This document shows positions 1 through 11,728 of a stretch of 64,000 bases of DNA, one piece after another; position 1 is the first letter of the stretch; each line of letters begins with the position of its first letter. Origin of the DNA: Setaria digitata. Lineage: Eukaryota; Nematoda; Chromadorea; Rhabditida; Setariidae. The translations under genes and the position numbers were made by a program. The notes beneath the pieces were generated by a model. That model made no database searches and was not told the origin of the DNA. It was given only the letters and a program-made list of their open reading frames with translations. The stretch spans positions 39,057-103,056 of the forward strand of contig RCAB01000209.1 of assembly GCA_003640385.1 (NCBI GenBank), read 5' to 3'.

Positions 1-1188
1 CCTGGACAAAACATGCAGCAAGAGTTGTGTTAATATATCAAAGCTTTAAATAGTAGTTATTTACAAAATCAATTAAATCCAATTCTTACTTCCAAAATAG
101 AGCTCAAGGAGATTTATTAACACATTTTTCATTATTCATGGCTTTAGCGTGAGTTATCCTTAAGAATGAAAGTGCAGCAGCCCCATTTACATTCTACTCT
201 AGCCATTTCTTTCTTTTTCCCAACCTAGAAAAAACAAAATTAAAATCTTGGAACTTTAACTGACCAGATTCGTTAAATATAAAGCTAGCAGTGGTCTTCT
301 CCTCCGATTTTCAATCCAAATCGCCAGCAGCGCAGAAATCAATCCACTTGTCAAACCAAGTGTTGGAACGGTGAAAAATCCTAGCATCTTCCTATAACAA
401 TATAACAGACCATAAATGAAGCAGTGATAACAAAAACAAATTGTGAAACAAGAATTCCAGTGACAAACCTGAACTGACACATAAGCCATAAGAAAATAAT
501 TAAATTGGTCATTAAGAAGAATGAAGATCGAACTGAATCTGTTAGAATTTTACGCCAACGAATCTCTCGTATATCCTTTACCGAAAAAATGCTGGTTAAC
601 TGAAAATGAATTTAAAAAGGATGAAATTGGAAACAACCATTACAAATTTATTATTTGCTTTGTAAAATATTTACTTCTCCCCCAAGTTCTGGCCCCCTCT
701 AGGAATGTTGCCTTTACTCTTTACTGCAATAAACAAAATTTTTTTTTCTCATCAATTGGTACTGATTTGTAGCTCGATCTCAAATTCATATTCTCATACA
801 ATCCAAACAATAAATCGGCACCGCATCAGAAGGAAATAGAAGAGCAAATACAGAAGCAACTATTACTACAAACTATTCGGTTCAACTGTAAACATTGGGT
901 CAAAACAACTGGCGTAAAATGAATATTAATAACAAGAACATCATAAGGAATAAATTTGCACCATTACTTATGCGCGATATGGTATAAACTATATTAACCA
1001 ATCATAATTATTTAACTTACACCATAAACTATGATATATGTTTTGAAGGAGAATAACCATCCGTCCCGTAATGAATCGGCAATAGCTCCGTAACAATCCG
1101 GATTCCACGTATGCACCATCTCATAGCATGTCGCTCTGTGAATTCTTAGTCCAAGTGTATCGACTAGAAGTTTACTCAACACCCCCAT
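1..1188 (-). CDS. tmem-135: TMEM135-like membrane protein, 5' part (continues off left edge)
   Basis: Three exons chain in phase: 1021-1188 (ATG at 1188), 469-599 and 265-391, giving 142 codons; the rest lies beyond the window edge. The N-terminus holds the CYE..HTW...C pattern (residues 21-32) typical of the Cys-rich start of TMEM135 proteins. Exon 2 ends in a hydrophobic segment, and exon 3 has a Gly-rich membrane segment followed by an ENRRRR..LALYL stretch, as in the Tim17-like region of the family. TMEM135 proteins are multi-pass proteins of peroxisomes, mitochondria and lipid droplets linked to lipid and mitochondrial dynamics (family knowledge). The AG|G junction between exons 2 and 3 restores the conserved RK.LG motif; bases 392-468 are an intron although open in one frame. 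No further exon could be placed in 1-264. Family assignment is from memory of the motif. Confidence 0.8.
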
Positions 1189-1839
1189 CGGTTTACGTCA
1201 ACTAAAGTACTGCGATACTACAGGTACTACAGCCAGCAGCACGTCAAAGTGAGGAAAACGAAAATAGGAAGGAATGGGTGAGGAGACATTTTAAGACTAG
1301 AAATTCCTTCTTTTTCACTATTCAGCCGAAAAGAACCCCTCGAAACCCACAAACATCCCTTCAACCATCGCTGCCCCAACGACAACAAATCAGAATCTCA
1401 AACAGGAAACACACAGTAGCGCCGCCATTCGATAACACCGCCACAAAAAGCAGTCGCATCCACAGCGCTGAACCTGCTCCTTTTTCCACTCACTAGCCAC
1501 AACACTCTCAATCACTACACCTCCACAATAAGCACACTACCTCGTCGTTCTTTTCAATCTCTCGGGACGTACTACATCTGGTTCTCTTCACTCTTGGTCA
1601 CTCCCTGTCTCTCTGGAATGAGCATCTCCGCAGCTGCAAGTTTTAAATCTCGCCAGTGTCCGGTATTAGTGAACAACATCAGTGCGTGGAGATTTGTTCA
1701 TCTTTCGTTATCATTCATCATCGTTATCACTTGGGAAGAGAAGGGATATCACACTGTTGTCATTTTCTTCAACACGACTTTATACATATCAGAAGGAAGC
1801 GAGACAATCAATAATGGTGGTAGTATCATTTATCAATCA
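1189..1839. other. Intergenic, upstream of the TMEM135-like gene
   Basis: About 650 bp between the TMEM135-like start codon and the stop of the RVSF-motif gene. Its base composition is a little richer in C on the plus strand (about 1270-1600) than the surrounding DNA, which may mark promoter sequence. No conserved reading frame with splice signals was found. Confidence 0.4.
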
Positions 1840-2307
1840 CTAAATTTTGATTTCTCGCATCATCTCGTCCAATACTACGTCCACATATTCGTCAACTATC
1901 ACTTTATATTCTGTCTCTTTAGGCTCATCATCATTTGGCACATCATGTGATGCGACATTTGACGTGTCCTGAAAATCGAATTTTGGGAATTACCCGTCAT
2001 TCCATATTTTTCTGATTCTTTTGAACAGTCAGTGACGGAAGATAAACGGAAGACTAACGTATGATTTGTAATTGAACATTAGAAAGACCAAATATTCCAA
2101 AATGGAAATAGATATTCACCTTTTCCGATGGTTGTGGGATGCATTTGATGGTACCAAAAGATACTCGACGACCACGACTGTTAGGATAGGCACGTTCAGG
2201 TAATTCTACGTGGACACTGTCACTTTCCAAATCAGTCTCATTATTCACTGAGTTATCACTTTTTGCTTTCATTTTACTTATTTCGCCAACTGTTTTTGGT
2301 TTTATTT
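1840..2307 (-). CDS. Small acidic protein with RVSF (PP1-docking) motif
   Basis: Two exons join in phase 0: 2120-2307 (ATG at 2272) and 1840-1968 (stop TAG at 1840-1842), giving 93 residues. The donor is AAG|GTGAAT and the acceptor is TTTTCAG. The protein is hydrophilic and acidic. It carries GRRVSFG at residues 34-40, matching the [RK]VxF docking motif for protein phosphatase 1, and ends in a predicted amphipathic helix rich in Val, Asp and Glu. A TTTCAG acceptor at 2308 lies directly after the neighbouring gene and before an untranslated leader, so this looks like a trans-spliced downstream cistron. The PP1 role is inferred from the motif only. The exon could instead belong to the upstream gene through a splice I did not find. 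Confidence 0.5.
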
Positions 2308-2373
2308 CTGAAATATAATTATATAGACTACAAGGAACGATCAAAATATAAATCCGTCAGTTTAATATTTTTT

Positions 2374-4232
2374 TCATCTTAGATTGGAGGAGGAGAGGAG
2401 AAATTGCGATGGAATTCCATCTAATGTAATTTCCCATACATATTTAATACAAATTGTATAAAAAGTGACAAAGGACTGGCCTGGAAATAGTTGCAGTAAA
2501 TTCAAATGATACAGGATTCCTTCATCCCGATAGGCAACTCGTTTCAAACAGTCATTCGAGATCAGAAGCTGGGTCAAGTCGAATGCTCGAGCTGGAGCAT
2601 CGGTTTCTTCGTAAAAAATGTCACCGAATGGAATAATTCGAATCTGTGGAGAGACATTGATTGTGATGGAATCAAATTCTGGGAGTGAATGCAGAACTTT
2701 ATCAAATCATGATCCGTTCCTCAGTTTCTTTTAGTCCCACCACTATCACAACGTGAAGTGCAGTTTTAAATTTATAGCTTGAAGCACAGAAAAGAAAGAA
2801 TCTGTAGTTATTTACTATGTACTGCGACAAAAGCTCATCGAAATATTCCACGGCGACACTGAAAGCAATGGATAGATAAGGCCATATGGATTTCATAGGT
2901 ATGATATCGGAATCATCATTCATAACAGCATTATCAATTCTACCTGACATCTCCAATGTTTCAGGATCATGTTTTATGATTGCAATCTTAGCCTGAAACA
3001 CTGGATTTACTTCCTTTAATAAAAATTGCTGGCACAGAAGGCAGCTTTCCGACACTTTTAAACAAGCTAGCTGCTTCCTTGATCTTACCTGGTAGCATGA
3101 CAAGATGACTTTCACCATCTCATATCTATTCCCAAGCATTTTTACATGATCAAAAAATTTTCTAAGCGTAAAACAAACAGCTTCGATTCTGAAAAGCACT
3201 CCATGCCTCCATTCGTAGCGATACTGCCACTTGTAAGCCTTATTGATCCTTTTTACTAGTTCCAATAATTCACTTTTCATGAAACAGCTTCGAGGAAATA
3301 TTATTTTAAAAGTTATTTGTGCTTCGTCTTTTTGTGGCAATGACGTCCAGTGTAGTGCCTGGAAGTGACATATATACGAATATGAAGAATCCTTAGTATT
3401 AAATTTTCAAAAGTTCCCATAAATTCTCAAACAGAAACAAATATAGTCTGACATTATTTCGTAAGGTAATCATTTTTGATGTATTTTCAGTGGAAATTTC
3501 GAAGAGAAAAACTAAAATTTTGCAAAAGAATTGAAATATTTTTGGTCTTGTTACCGGTGGTCTTTGGGAAATTGCAGTTATTAAATAATGAATGCATTCA
3601 GTTGGTGCATTCCGATGCAAAACTTCTACCAGGTTATCCTGCAAATAAAAAGAGCAAATTACGAGGAAGCCAAGATCTTCAGTTACAATTCCACGAATTT
3701 TCGACGACCACCTTATAAAAATTTCAGAGTTTTAAGCAAAGTCAATTTTAGAAGCTAAACGGTGATTTAAAAGAATACCAAATAACCAGAAGCGAATAAC
3801 ATACAGTACCACATCGAACAACTATTCGTGAACAAAATTGTAATTTTGTAATGAAATTACCTTAAAATCAAACTGGGATGATGAAAAGCAATAATACTGT
3901 ACAGAAGTATTACTGATCCAATAATTTAGTTTGTTAACACGTTCTCTTTGAGCCTCTCTACCCTTCAATACGCTGCAAAAAAAAAAAATAAAAAAAAAAA
4001 AAACTTTCATAATAAAACAAATATATCTGAAAAGAAATCCAGAAGTGGTTGTTTTAATTTTGCTGCTCTCGAGGTGACACTTTTGTATGCAGTGATCCAG
4101 AAACCTTAATTTTTGAATTTCATCGAGCCATAGTTGCTTTTTGGCTGTTAATGATTCTTGGATGATTGATTCCACAAGCTGTAATTCTTCATTGATCCAT
4201 TGTTGCTTAATGAAAATAACTGGCGATTCTTT
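2374..4232 (-). CDS. Unrecognised protein, 5' end unresolved, eight exons
   Basis: Exons 4081-4232, 3861-3972, 3805-3821 (17 nt), 3663-3711, 3555-3638, 3089-3358, 2944-2992 and 2374-2696 chain in phase for 351 codons to a TGA at 2374-2376. All junctions use GT-AG; the phases 2/1, 0/0, 2/1, 0/0, 0/0, 0/0 and 1/2 all agree. The first two exons encode a basic, probably coiled-coil stretch (motifs LWLDEIQKL and REAQRERV). The 3089-3358 exon is rich in aromatic and basic residues, and the last exon has the motif SPQIRIIPFGD. No family is recognised. No in-frame start codon is visible in the first exon listed, so at least one upstream exon is missing; an ATG at 4299 cannot be joined cleanly with a canonical donor. 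The stop lies 66 nt before the trans-splice-like acceptor of the RVSF gene, suggesting an operon. Confidence 0.6.
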
Positions 4233-7200
4233 CTGGAAAACATTGTCTATTATTTTTAATTTGGTGTAAATTTACGTGGAGACATACAATGACTTTGGCA
4301 TTTGCTGTGGCAGCGATAATTTAAGGTTGATTTATCACAATATTTTTATTTCTCTTTTTTGAAAAGACAAACTGATCCTATGGAAACAGTGGAGTGTGCA
4401 CTTGATTTATTCCGCAATTCCCAAAATTCTCCTATCGGCTAACAGTAAACTGTTGAAAATATTTGTGACTGAGGGATATTACAAAATACAAACAAGTGGT
4501 AATTACTGGTCAGTTTATATCATCCAAAATTATTCAGGTATGTGCTTCTTGTATTTATTTATTCAAAAAAATATTAATTGAAATCTTAACAGATTTAAAA
4601 TTTGAACTGGAATGAATATTTTAATAAGTCAAAGAAAAGATAAGAACTGATAATGCTTACTTTCATTTTAATTAATTATTTGAAACAATCAGAATTTTGA
4701 TTTTCTGAGCATAAAAAGTCACTGACTTAATACAATCTAATAAATTATTTTAATTTGTTAGATCGGCTATTCTAACCCATCGAAAGTTATAGCAAGTTAG
4801 ATTCTGATTTTAATCACTGAAAAGTTTTCATTTGAAATTTTTCCAAAGAAGAAATAATTATTATGAAGCATAAATGAAGTCAGTAAATGAAATCATTACA
4901 TGACATCCTGAAAATGAAATTCTTCTTTCCTAGTTTAATTGGAGTAATAAAATACTAAAACCATCTAGACTGATCCGTTTCTTAATCGTCATGATTGGCA
5001 CGACGAACTAGACCAATACTTCGATGTTTATACTGCTACTAAACTATTCTGTTTAGTTCAGTTCTCATTCAGATCCTAAAATCTCTTCTAGTTTCTACCA
5101 GATTTTACTTGTTTCTCCTCAGTCTTCTCAACATACATCTGGCAGTAATTCGGCACTGAATGATATATCTCTGACATAACTAGCCGGATTTCGTAAAAAT
5201 TTTCTATTTTAATTCAATTTTCAGACTGAACCTCGTGATGCAAAATGAGCAACAGCACTAATAGTTTTCTGCGATCCAAAATCTAAATAGTATTTACTAG
5301 CGAGAAGGAAGGAGTTCCATTAAATGAGATATGCCTTAATTAAAAAAAAAAAAAACAGGTGTTTTCTAGTATTTCAAATAAAAAGGGTCGGTACGGTGTA
5401 TTGGCAAAAAAAAAAAAAGTGATTACTCAACCAATTATCCAAGACAGAATTCGAAGTAAGTTGAACAGCACTTAAAACACCCAATTAAGCCAAGCCAAGA
5501 TGCTGTTCAATAATGTTCAGTCAAATCATTCAATATCCACGACGAGCTCTTAAATTTGTGTGCTTATCATTTAAACTTTTCCTTGTTAAATATTTAAAAT
5601 GAATGATTTAAACAGAAAACAAAAAAAGAAATAGAAAAGATAAATTACAGATTTTATCAGAATTACTGTCTAATTTGAACCACTTGAAAGGAACGAAAAG
5701 ACTAAATACTCTTCAAAAATGAATGTATAAAAAAAGAAAATGAAAATTTATCAATCGTCCTAAAATCTTTCACTTCTACTAAAATTTTTATCCACAAAAA
5801 GTTCTAGTATCCCAAAAATCCTAGTTCTGAAATTTTGAATTTATTTTCAAAAAAATTGAACTAACATTTAAATAGGGCAATATGCATTTCACAGTTTCAC
5901 TGTCATTGGTCGCACAGATGCAGACAATAGGCTCTCTGGATATAATTTCATTTGGCTCACCTGAATTAACTACTGATTTTAAAATCTAAAATTTTGAATT
6001 TCAAATGCTTCTTCATTTGCCCACCTTTGTAATTTCATATTCTTACCTCTGCTGGCAACTTCTTCACTCTTCCAATTAATGTTGAAAGCTAATTAGGTCA
6101 CAAATATCGCAATCTCTAAGTGCAACAAGTTTTTTCAAATGCAATGTGAGTACTCTTCCAAATTTTGAAAGAGACTTGGTATATTTAGTATTCAGAAATT
6201 ACTACTGAATTAATTCTAGAAGGATTTTTTTTTTTTTGTTTTATTGGGTATTAATAAAAAAATATTCGAACCGCAAGTCACTGAAAATCAGGAAATGACA
6301 CCGGCAATCTAAAATCACAAATTCAAGTAAAAATTTAATGAAAAAGGAAATCAGTCAGCCTTCTAATGATGGGCAATTATAGGAAATGCATGAACTCGAA
6401 TTAACTTGTCATCCAACCAATTAAATTATTATTTTAACTTAAATAAAAGTAAATTTACAACCTATCAAATGTGTAAGCAAATTTATGCATTGCAACATTA
6501 GTTTACTTGTTAATTTTAGTATTTATGAGATGTTGATATATTACAGCAAGTGTTTCAACTGTTCACATAATTATTTAAATGTTTTAGGGAAAGAAAAAAA
6601 TGTAATCAGTGGAAAAACATGAATGAAAAAAAAAACAAACGGATGATGTGTTGTTCGACATCAATTACACCATCTGTAATTAGCGTGATAATTTCATTTG
6701 TGGAATTCGAATTATCGCCAAGAATGTACATCTATAAATTAATACTGTTTAAATTTCAAAAAAAGAAAGAAAAAGAAAAAAAAAAGGAGAGAGAGAGGGA
6801 ATGAAAGACAGGAAAAGGGAAGAAAAAAACGTCTTGAACGATTTCCCTGCCAAATAATTCTCCTCTAACAATGTCGTACGAATACAAAAGGAAAAATTCT
6901 ATGATCAAAAAGTGTTAAAAGCAGGCCAAAAAATCCTTAAAGTAATATAGACGAAAAAGAAACATTTAGATAGCATTAAAAGTGAGGATTATAATTGATC
7001 AAGTGGAGGAAAAAGTCTTTTTGTTACACAATATCATCCAATAAGTACTCTCGATGGATTGAGCTTAATAAAAGTAAGATTTACCGATGAAAACTGTAAA
7101 GAAATGGGTTTTCACTTTTTCGCTTTTAAAGGGTGCTCAGTCTAAGTGATTATCAATTAAATGTTGCAAAGTAATTATTGCTGGCAGAAAATAACTTCAA

Positions 7201-10200
7201 AAATAATTATTCCAAATTAAAGAAGGTGGCGAAAAAGATAATAACCGGGGGAGTAAAAAAAAAGAAGGGAAGGAGGAGAAAGGAGAAACAAAGATAAAAG
7301 GAATGGGTTGCTAATAATTAAATTTGTTAAAAAAAAAAAAAAAAAAATGAATTCGTTACAAAAAAAGTTTATTGTGAAATTTAAAGTTTCACTATATTTT
7401 CACTGACAGTTTTAAAACGGGAAAGCTTTTCCAGTATTATCAGTCTTGAAATTTATAGCATCCTGGAAGTTTAAGCCATTTCATTATTATTCCTACTAGT
7501 AAAGCTTTAAATTTTATTAAGAATTTTTTTTTTCTAAAAAAAAACTTGTCATATTTCTTATTAAACGAAATACTTTATCAATGAAATTTTAAATATAGCT
7601 ATATATTTCGATTAATGTAGTAAAAAAAAATGCTGAATAGTTTAATAATTGGGGATGGAAAATTTGTTGATTCAACATTGTTGAAGCAACTTTTTAAAAG
7701 AAAATTCATTTTTTAGAAATTTTTTTTTTTTTTAAATTTTGCTATGTCTAAAATCTAAATGCCTTTAAATGCCTGCATCTTGTTTTAGAACGCATTTGTC
7801 GCATTTCTTTGAAAAAAAAAAAAAAAAAAATTAAAATAACTTTTGTGATTTCTTTCATTGACAAAATTGTATAATTGAAAATTAAAAAGAAATACCAAGT
7901 AATTAAGAGTGTTTCCGTGAGAATAAATGTTTAACACACGTCGCAGTGCTCACGTGGTTGTGTCATAAAAGCATATAAGCAAAATAGTTGATTATTTCAT
8001 TCCATTTTAGTTATTTTATTATGGTCAATTTATTATTTTCCTACAGTATGTGCATTTAATTTCATTTCTAGAAATTAATTGTCTCTCGAAACGTCAAAAT
8101 CTGCAATTAACATAATTTTAGAAACTTTAAAATCATAAATTAACAGTTCACATACAAATATTATGTGCGTAATTTTTTTACATATTATTTTTGGAATAGA
8201 AATTGGTTTTAAGCATTTAAAATGACACAATAGTACCAAAGAATTTGAAATAAAACATTTCTGAAAAAGAAATTAGATGTAGCAGCTAAAAATGGAGAAG
8301 TCCAAATATGCAGGAAGTAATTTGAAGAAAGTTACATTAATGAGGTTGTCTACTGAAATGCTACTGATTCTCAACAAATAACGCTGAAGTACGAGTTTAT
8401 AACATAAAATTTGCGGAAGACAAATATCACAGGGATCTTTTATCGTAAGATTAATTTGTACTTATTGATCTCTAGACTATTTAAATTAATCATTTTTGTT
8501 AAAACTGTAGAATGAGCGTTTAGATAGTTTATAAGACTAGATATTGCTATTAGTATGATTACAATCTATTCGAATGACTCTGATTATATCATTAATTTTT
8601 GTTTTCAATTTTAATTATTAGCAAGATGAACATAAATTATTTGTACATTTTTTCTGTCTTTTTGATGTTCTTGCTTTTGATCTTAAAACCCTTGTTATTA
8701 TGGCATAAAATGATTGGGTCAAACAAGAATGCTTGTTTTGAACATCTCTCAGTTGACCTTTTTGTTTCTTGCAGTATCTTACATTTCAATTGTAAAGAGA
8801 TGATCCAAAGCAAGACATATTTATACGTATCAAATCCTACTATATTTTTCAAAGTAAGAAAGAATTATGCAATCATTTTGAACTGTATTATTTGTATGGT
8901 AAATAAAAATTTAATCTAAGCAAAAATCGTGGAGTCAATTTTTTGTACTTCTTGTACTAAACAATATTTTTCAAAACTTATTTACATGCAAAGAAGAAAG
9001 ATAAAACAAGTCATGATCATAGAATGAATGATTTTATCAGTAAGATGAAAATTCACCTTCACTCCATGAAAAGAGATTTACATGTTACTCTGCATCTATC
9101 AGAATTATAATCTGATTTTCGTGAAATGCTAAAAGATTTATTGATTGATTACTAAAAAGTCCCAGGTTAATGAGAGCATAAGAAAGAGATAAAGAAGAAG
9201 CAAGTTGAGACTAAATCACAGTGATTTATAGGCTGTACAGAATGATCGAAATCTCTCTGTTAGAGACTTTATGTGTGCCATTTCGAGAAAAGAATGCTCA
9301 ATCTCGCAAATGGGAATGAAACTTTTAACAAAGCAGCCATAATGAATAGAGGAATGGTAAAACATGAGCTGGTAAAGGTGAAAAAAGGTAGATGAAAAAA
9401 GGTTTGACGAAGGGAGGGGTGAGGAATGGACAGGGAGTTATCGGAATGAAACAATCAAACAACAACCATATTTCAAATAATCATTCTGTTTTAGTGATCA
9501 ACTTTTAGGATTCTTCTCACTATAGTAATTAATTTGATGAAACAAAAATTATAATTTAATGTTAACGAAATCAAAATCAAACTATTTCCAATTATCACTA
9601 ACTGAAGAATTCTTCTATCCACTAATTTTTTTAGTGAATTTCGAATTAAGCCATCTGCTTATGTGATTTGTAGATATAAAATAATACTGCTCAGTGATCC
9701 CTTATCAATTATCAATATTTATGTCATGGGATCGGACCGGTATCTCTTCTTTCACTGTCATTTTTAGCAATGTTGCAGCAAAATTAGACCTGTTCACAAT
9801 TTTAAAAACAAGTATTTTGGTTGATTGTTATTTACGTACACCACACATGCACACGCATGCAAACACGTAGAGACGTGTAACACCCCAATATCTATACATA
9901 CGCTTTCCCAATAACATGTTTTTTTCCTATTAAATAAAATTATTTTCTGGAATGTATTGCTGCATGTAATTTTGATGCTCAGTGAAGACCCATACTTGAT
10001 TTCCAGATTGTTCCGAAATTCTTAGTTCATGGTCAGTTTTCCGGTCAACGAGCCTGCTCGGCTCTTTCTCTTTCCTTTCCTTTTCCTTCTTCTTCTAAAA
10101 CGTCCAATTTTTTTGTGAGACAAAATTGACAATAAACTAGATAAGACTTATAACAAACTTAACAATGATATAAAAAAAATTTGAACCGTTTTAAAAAATA

Positions 10201-10964
10201 TTTTCATTTTTTTTTTTTTAATTGTATAAATAGTGCAAAAAAAAAAAGCACTTTATTATCACTTTAACTTCAAGTGAACGCCATTCAACATCCAGAAAAA
10301 TAAAACTGTTAAGATTTTATCTTTTTTTAAATTACTGAAATTAACAGTAAAATGTTTTGTTTATCTTGTTACGATACGAATAATTTTAAATAAATGATAG
10401 CAATCTTTTATTTCATATTCCATTTAAGTTCAACCATACAATTTTCGTTTTGTCCTTGAAAGAATAGAATTAAGCATTGCATTAATATAAAAATTCTTTT
10501 TATTACTGGACATTGTACTTCCAAATACATCAACTAAATCAATTTAAAATTAAAAGAAGAAGGAAAAGTGAGAAATTGTTCATTTAAAATTTTATTATTA
10601 CATCTTTATTAAAACTGGTTAGGAAGGCATAAAATATTTATAAAAAATTATCAACTTGTTTTTTTTTTTTTTTTTTTTTACGTTTTTGATCAACATCATA
10701 AATGGATATAATCGTGAAATCGTCAGAATATCGGATTCAGTATCCATACTGTTTCAAGCATTTCACCTACTGCAACTATCCATTTTTTTCTTTTTTCTTC
10801 ATTCTTTTTGGTATCAGTAGTTGAACAGTTTTTATCATCAACAGGATTTGACACAAAATTTTAAAATAATATACCGAAAAATAATTTTGATGCTATTAAT
10901 AGACTCAAAGCTTAAAGGATTCAAAAGTAAGACCGGTGTGAATTAGATGAATAAAAAACAAAAC

Positions 10965-11014
<50 letters not shown>

Positions 11015-11728
11015 NGAAATGATTAGGACGAATGAAATCTGAAGGGTTAAATGGACTCGTTATGACTGAAAAAAAAAAAACTTTTTATCAAAGTATTATC
11101 ATTTATGTGAAAGTTGCCGAGTAACAAAATGATAGTAAGAGTGTAATCCGTTCATGTTATCGATAATTCAAGTTACTTTTATTTTAACGTGAAATTAGGC
11201 CAAAATTTTCGACCAACAATATTCCCATGAAAAATCTTTATTATGTATAACATCAATTTTTTTAATCATCATGGTATATTCTTGGAGAAATTTCCAAATT
11301 TCCAGAAAATTATTGGCATGATGGATGAAAAGAAAGAAATACGATAATTTTTTTTTCATTCATTTTCCATCAATTTTGAAAGCATCAGCTAAATTTATTT
11401 TGTGGCTTATAAGAATGGCAATTTCTCTTGCAAAAAAAAAAAAAAAAAAAATACAAGTAATTTCAATTTTGCATTCAGCAACTTTTTTTTTCCCCCCTCT
11501 TTATTGATAATTGGTGTTGAAATACTAAGATATAAATTGATCTTTATTCATCTACACAAAAATTACAATAATTATAGAATATTGTCAGTGTTATTAGGAT
11601 TTTTGCCGAAATTTCTTTCAATAATCCATCGTTGGTCTGCAAATAATCATGTTAAATCTAATAATAGAAATACAATACTGCTAAAGAGTAAATTTTAACA
11701 ATTAGATTTGCATGAAATGATGAGAATT
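4233..11728. other. Intergenic, about 7.5 kb, no gene seen
   Basis: AT-rich sequence with many poly-A/T runs and short open frames in Lys/Asn/Ile/Phe-rich codons. None has paired splice signals, a signal peptide or a recognisable motif. The first few hundred bases (about 4233-4450) should hold the missing 5' end of the minus-strand gene ending at 2374. A short CA-rich stretch lies near 9840-9870. Confidence 0.6.
10967..11015. repeat. (AT)n microsatellite ending in an assembly gap
   Basis: 24 uninterrupted AT units (10967-11014) followed by a single N at 11015. The N directly after the repeat suggests that the true repeat length was not resolved in the assembly. Confidence 0.95.

Noticed and set aside
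392..468. Open frame joining exons 2 and 3 of the TMEM135-like gene
   Set aside because: It is flanked by GTTTGT and TTATAG. Splicing it out restores the family's RK.LG motif in phase, while reading it through gives a Cys-rich stretch out of keeping with the family.
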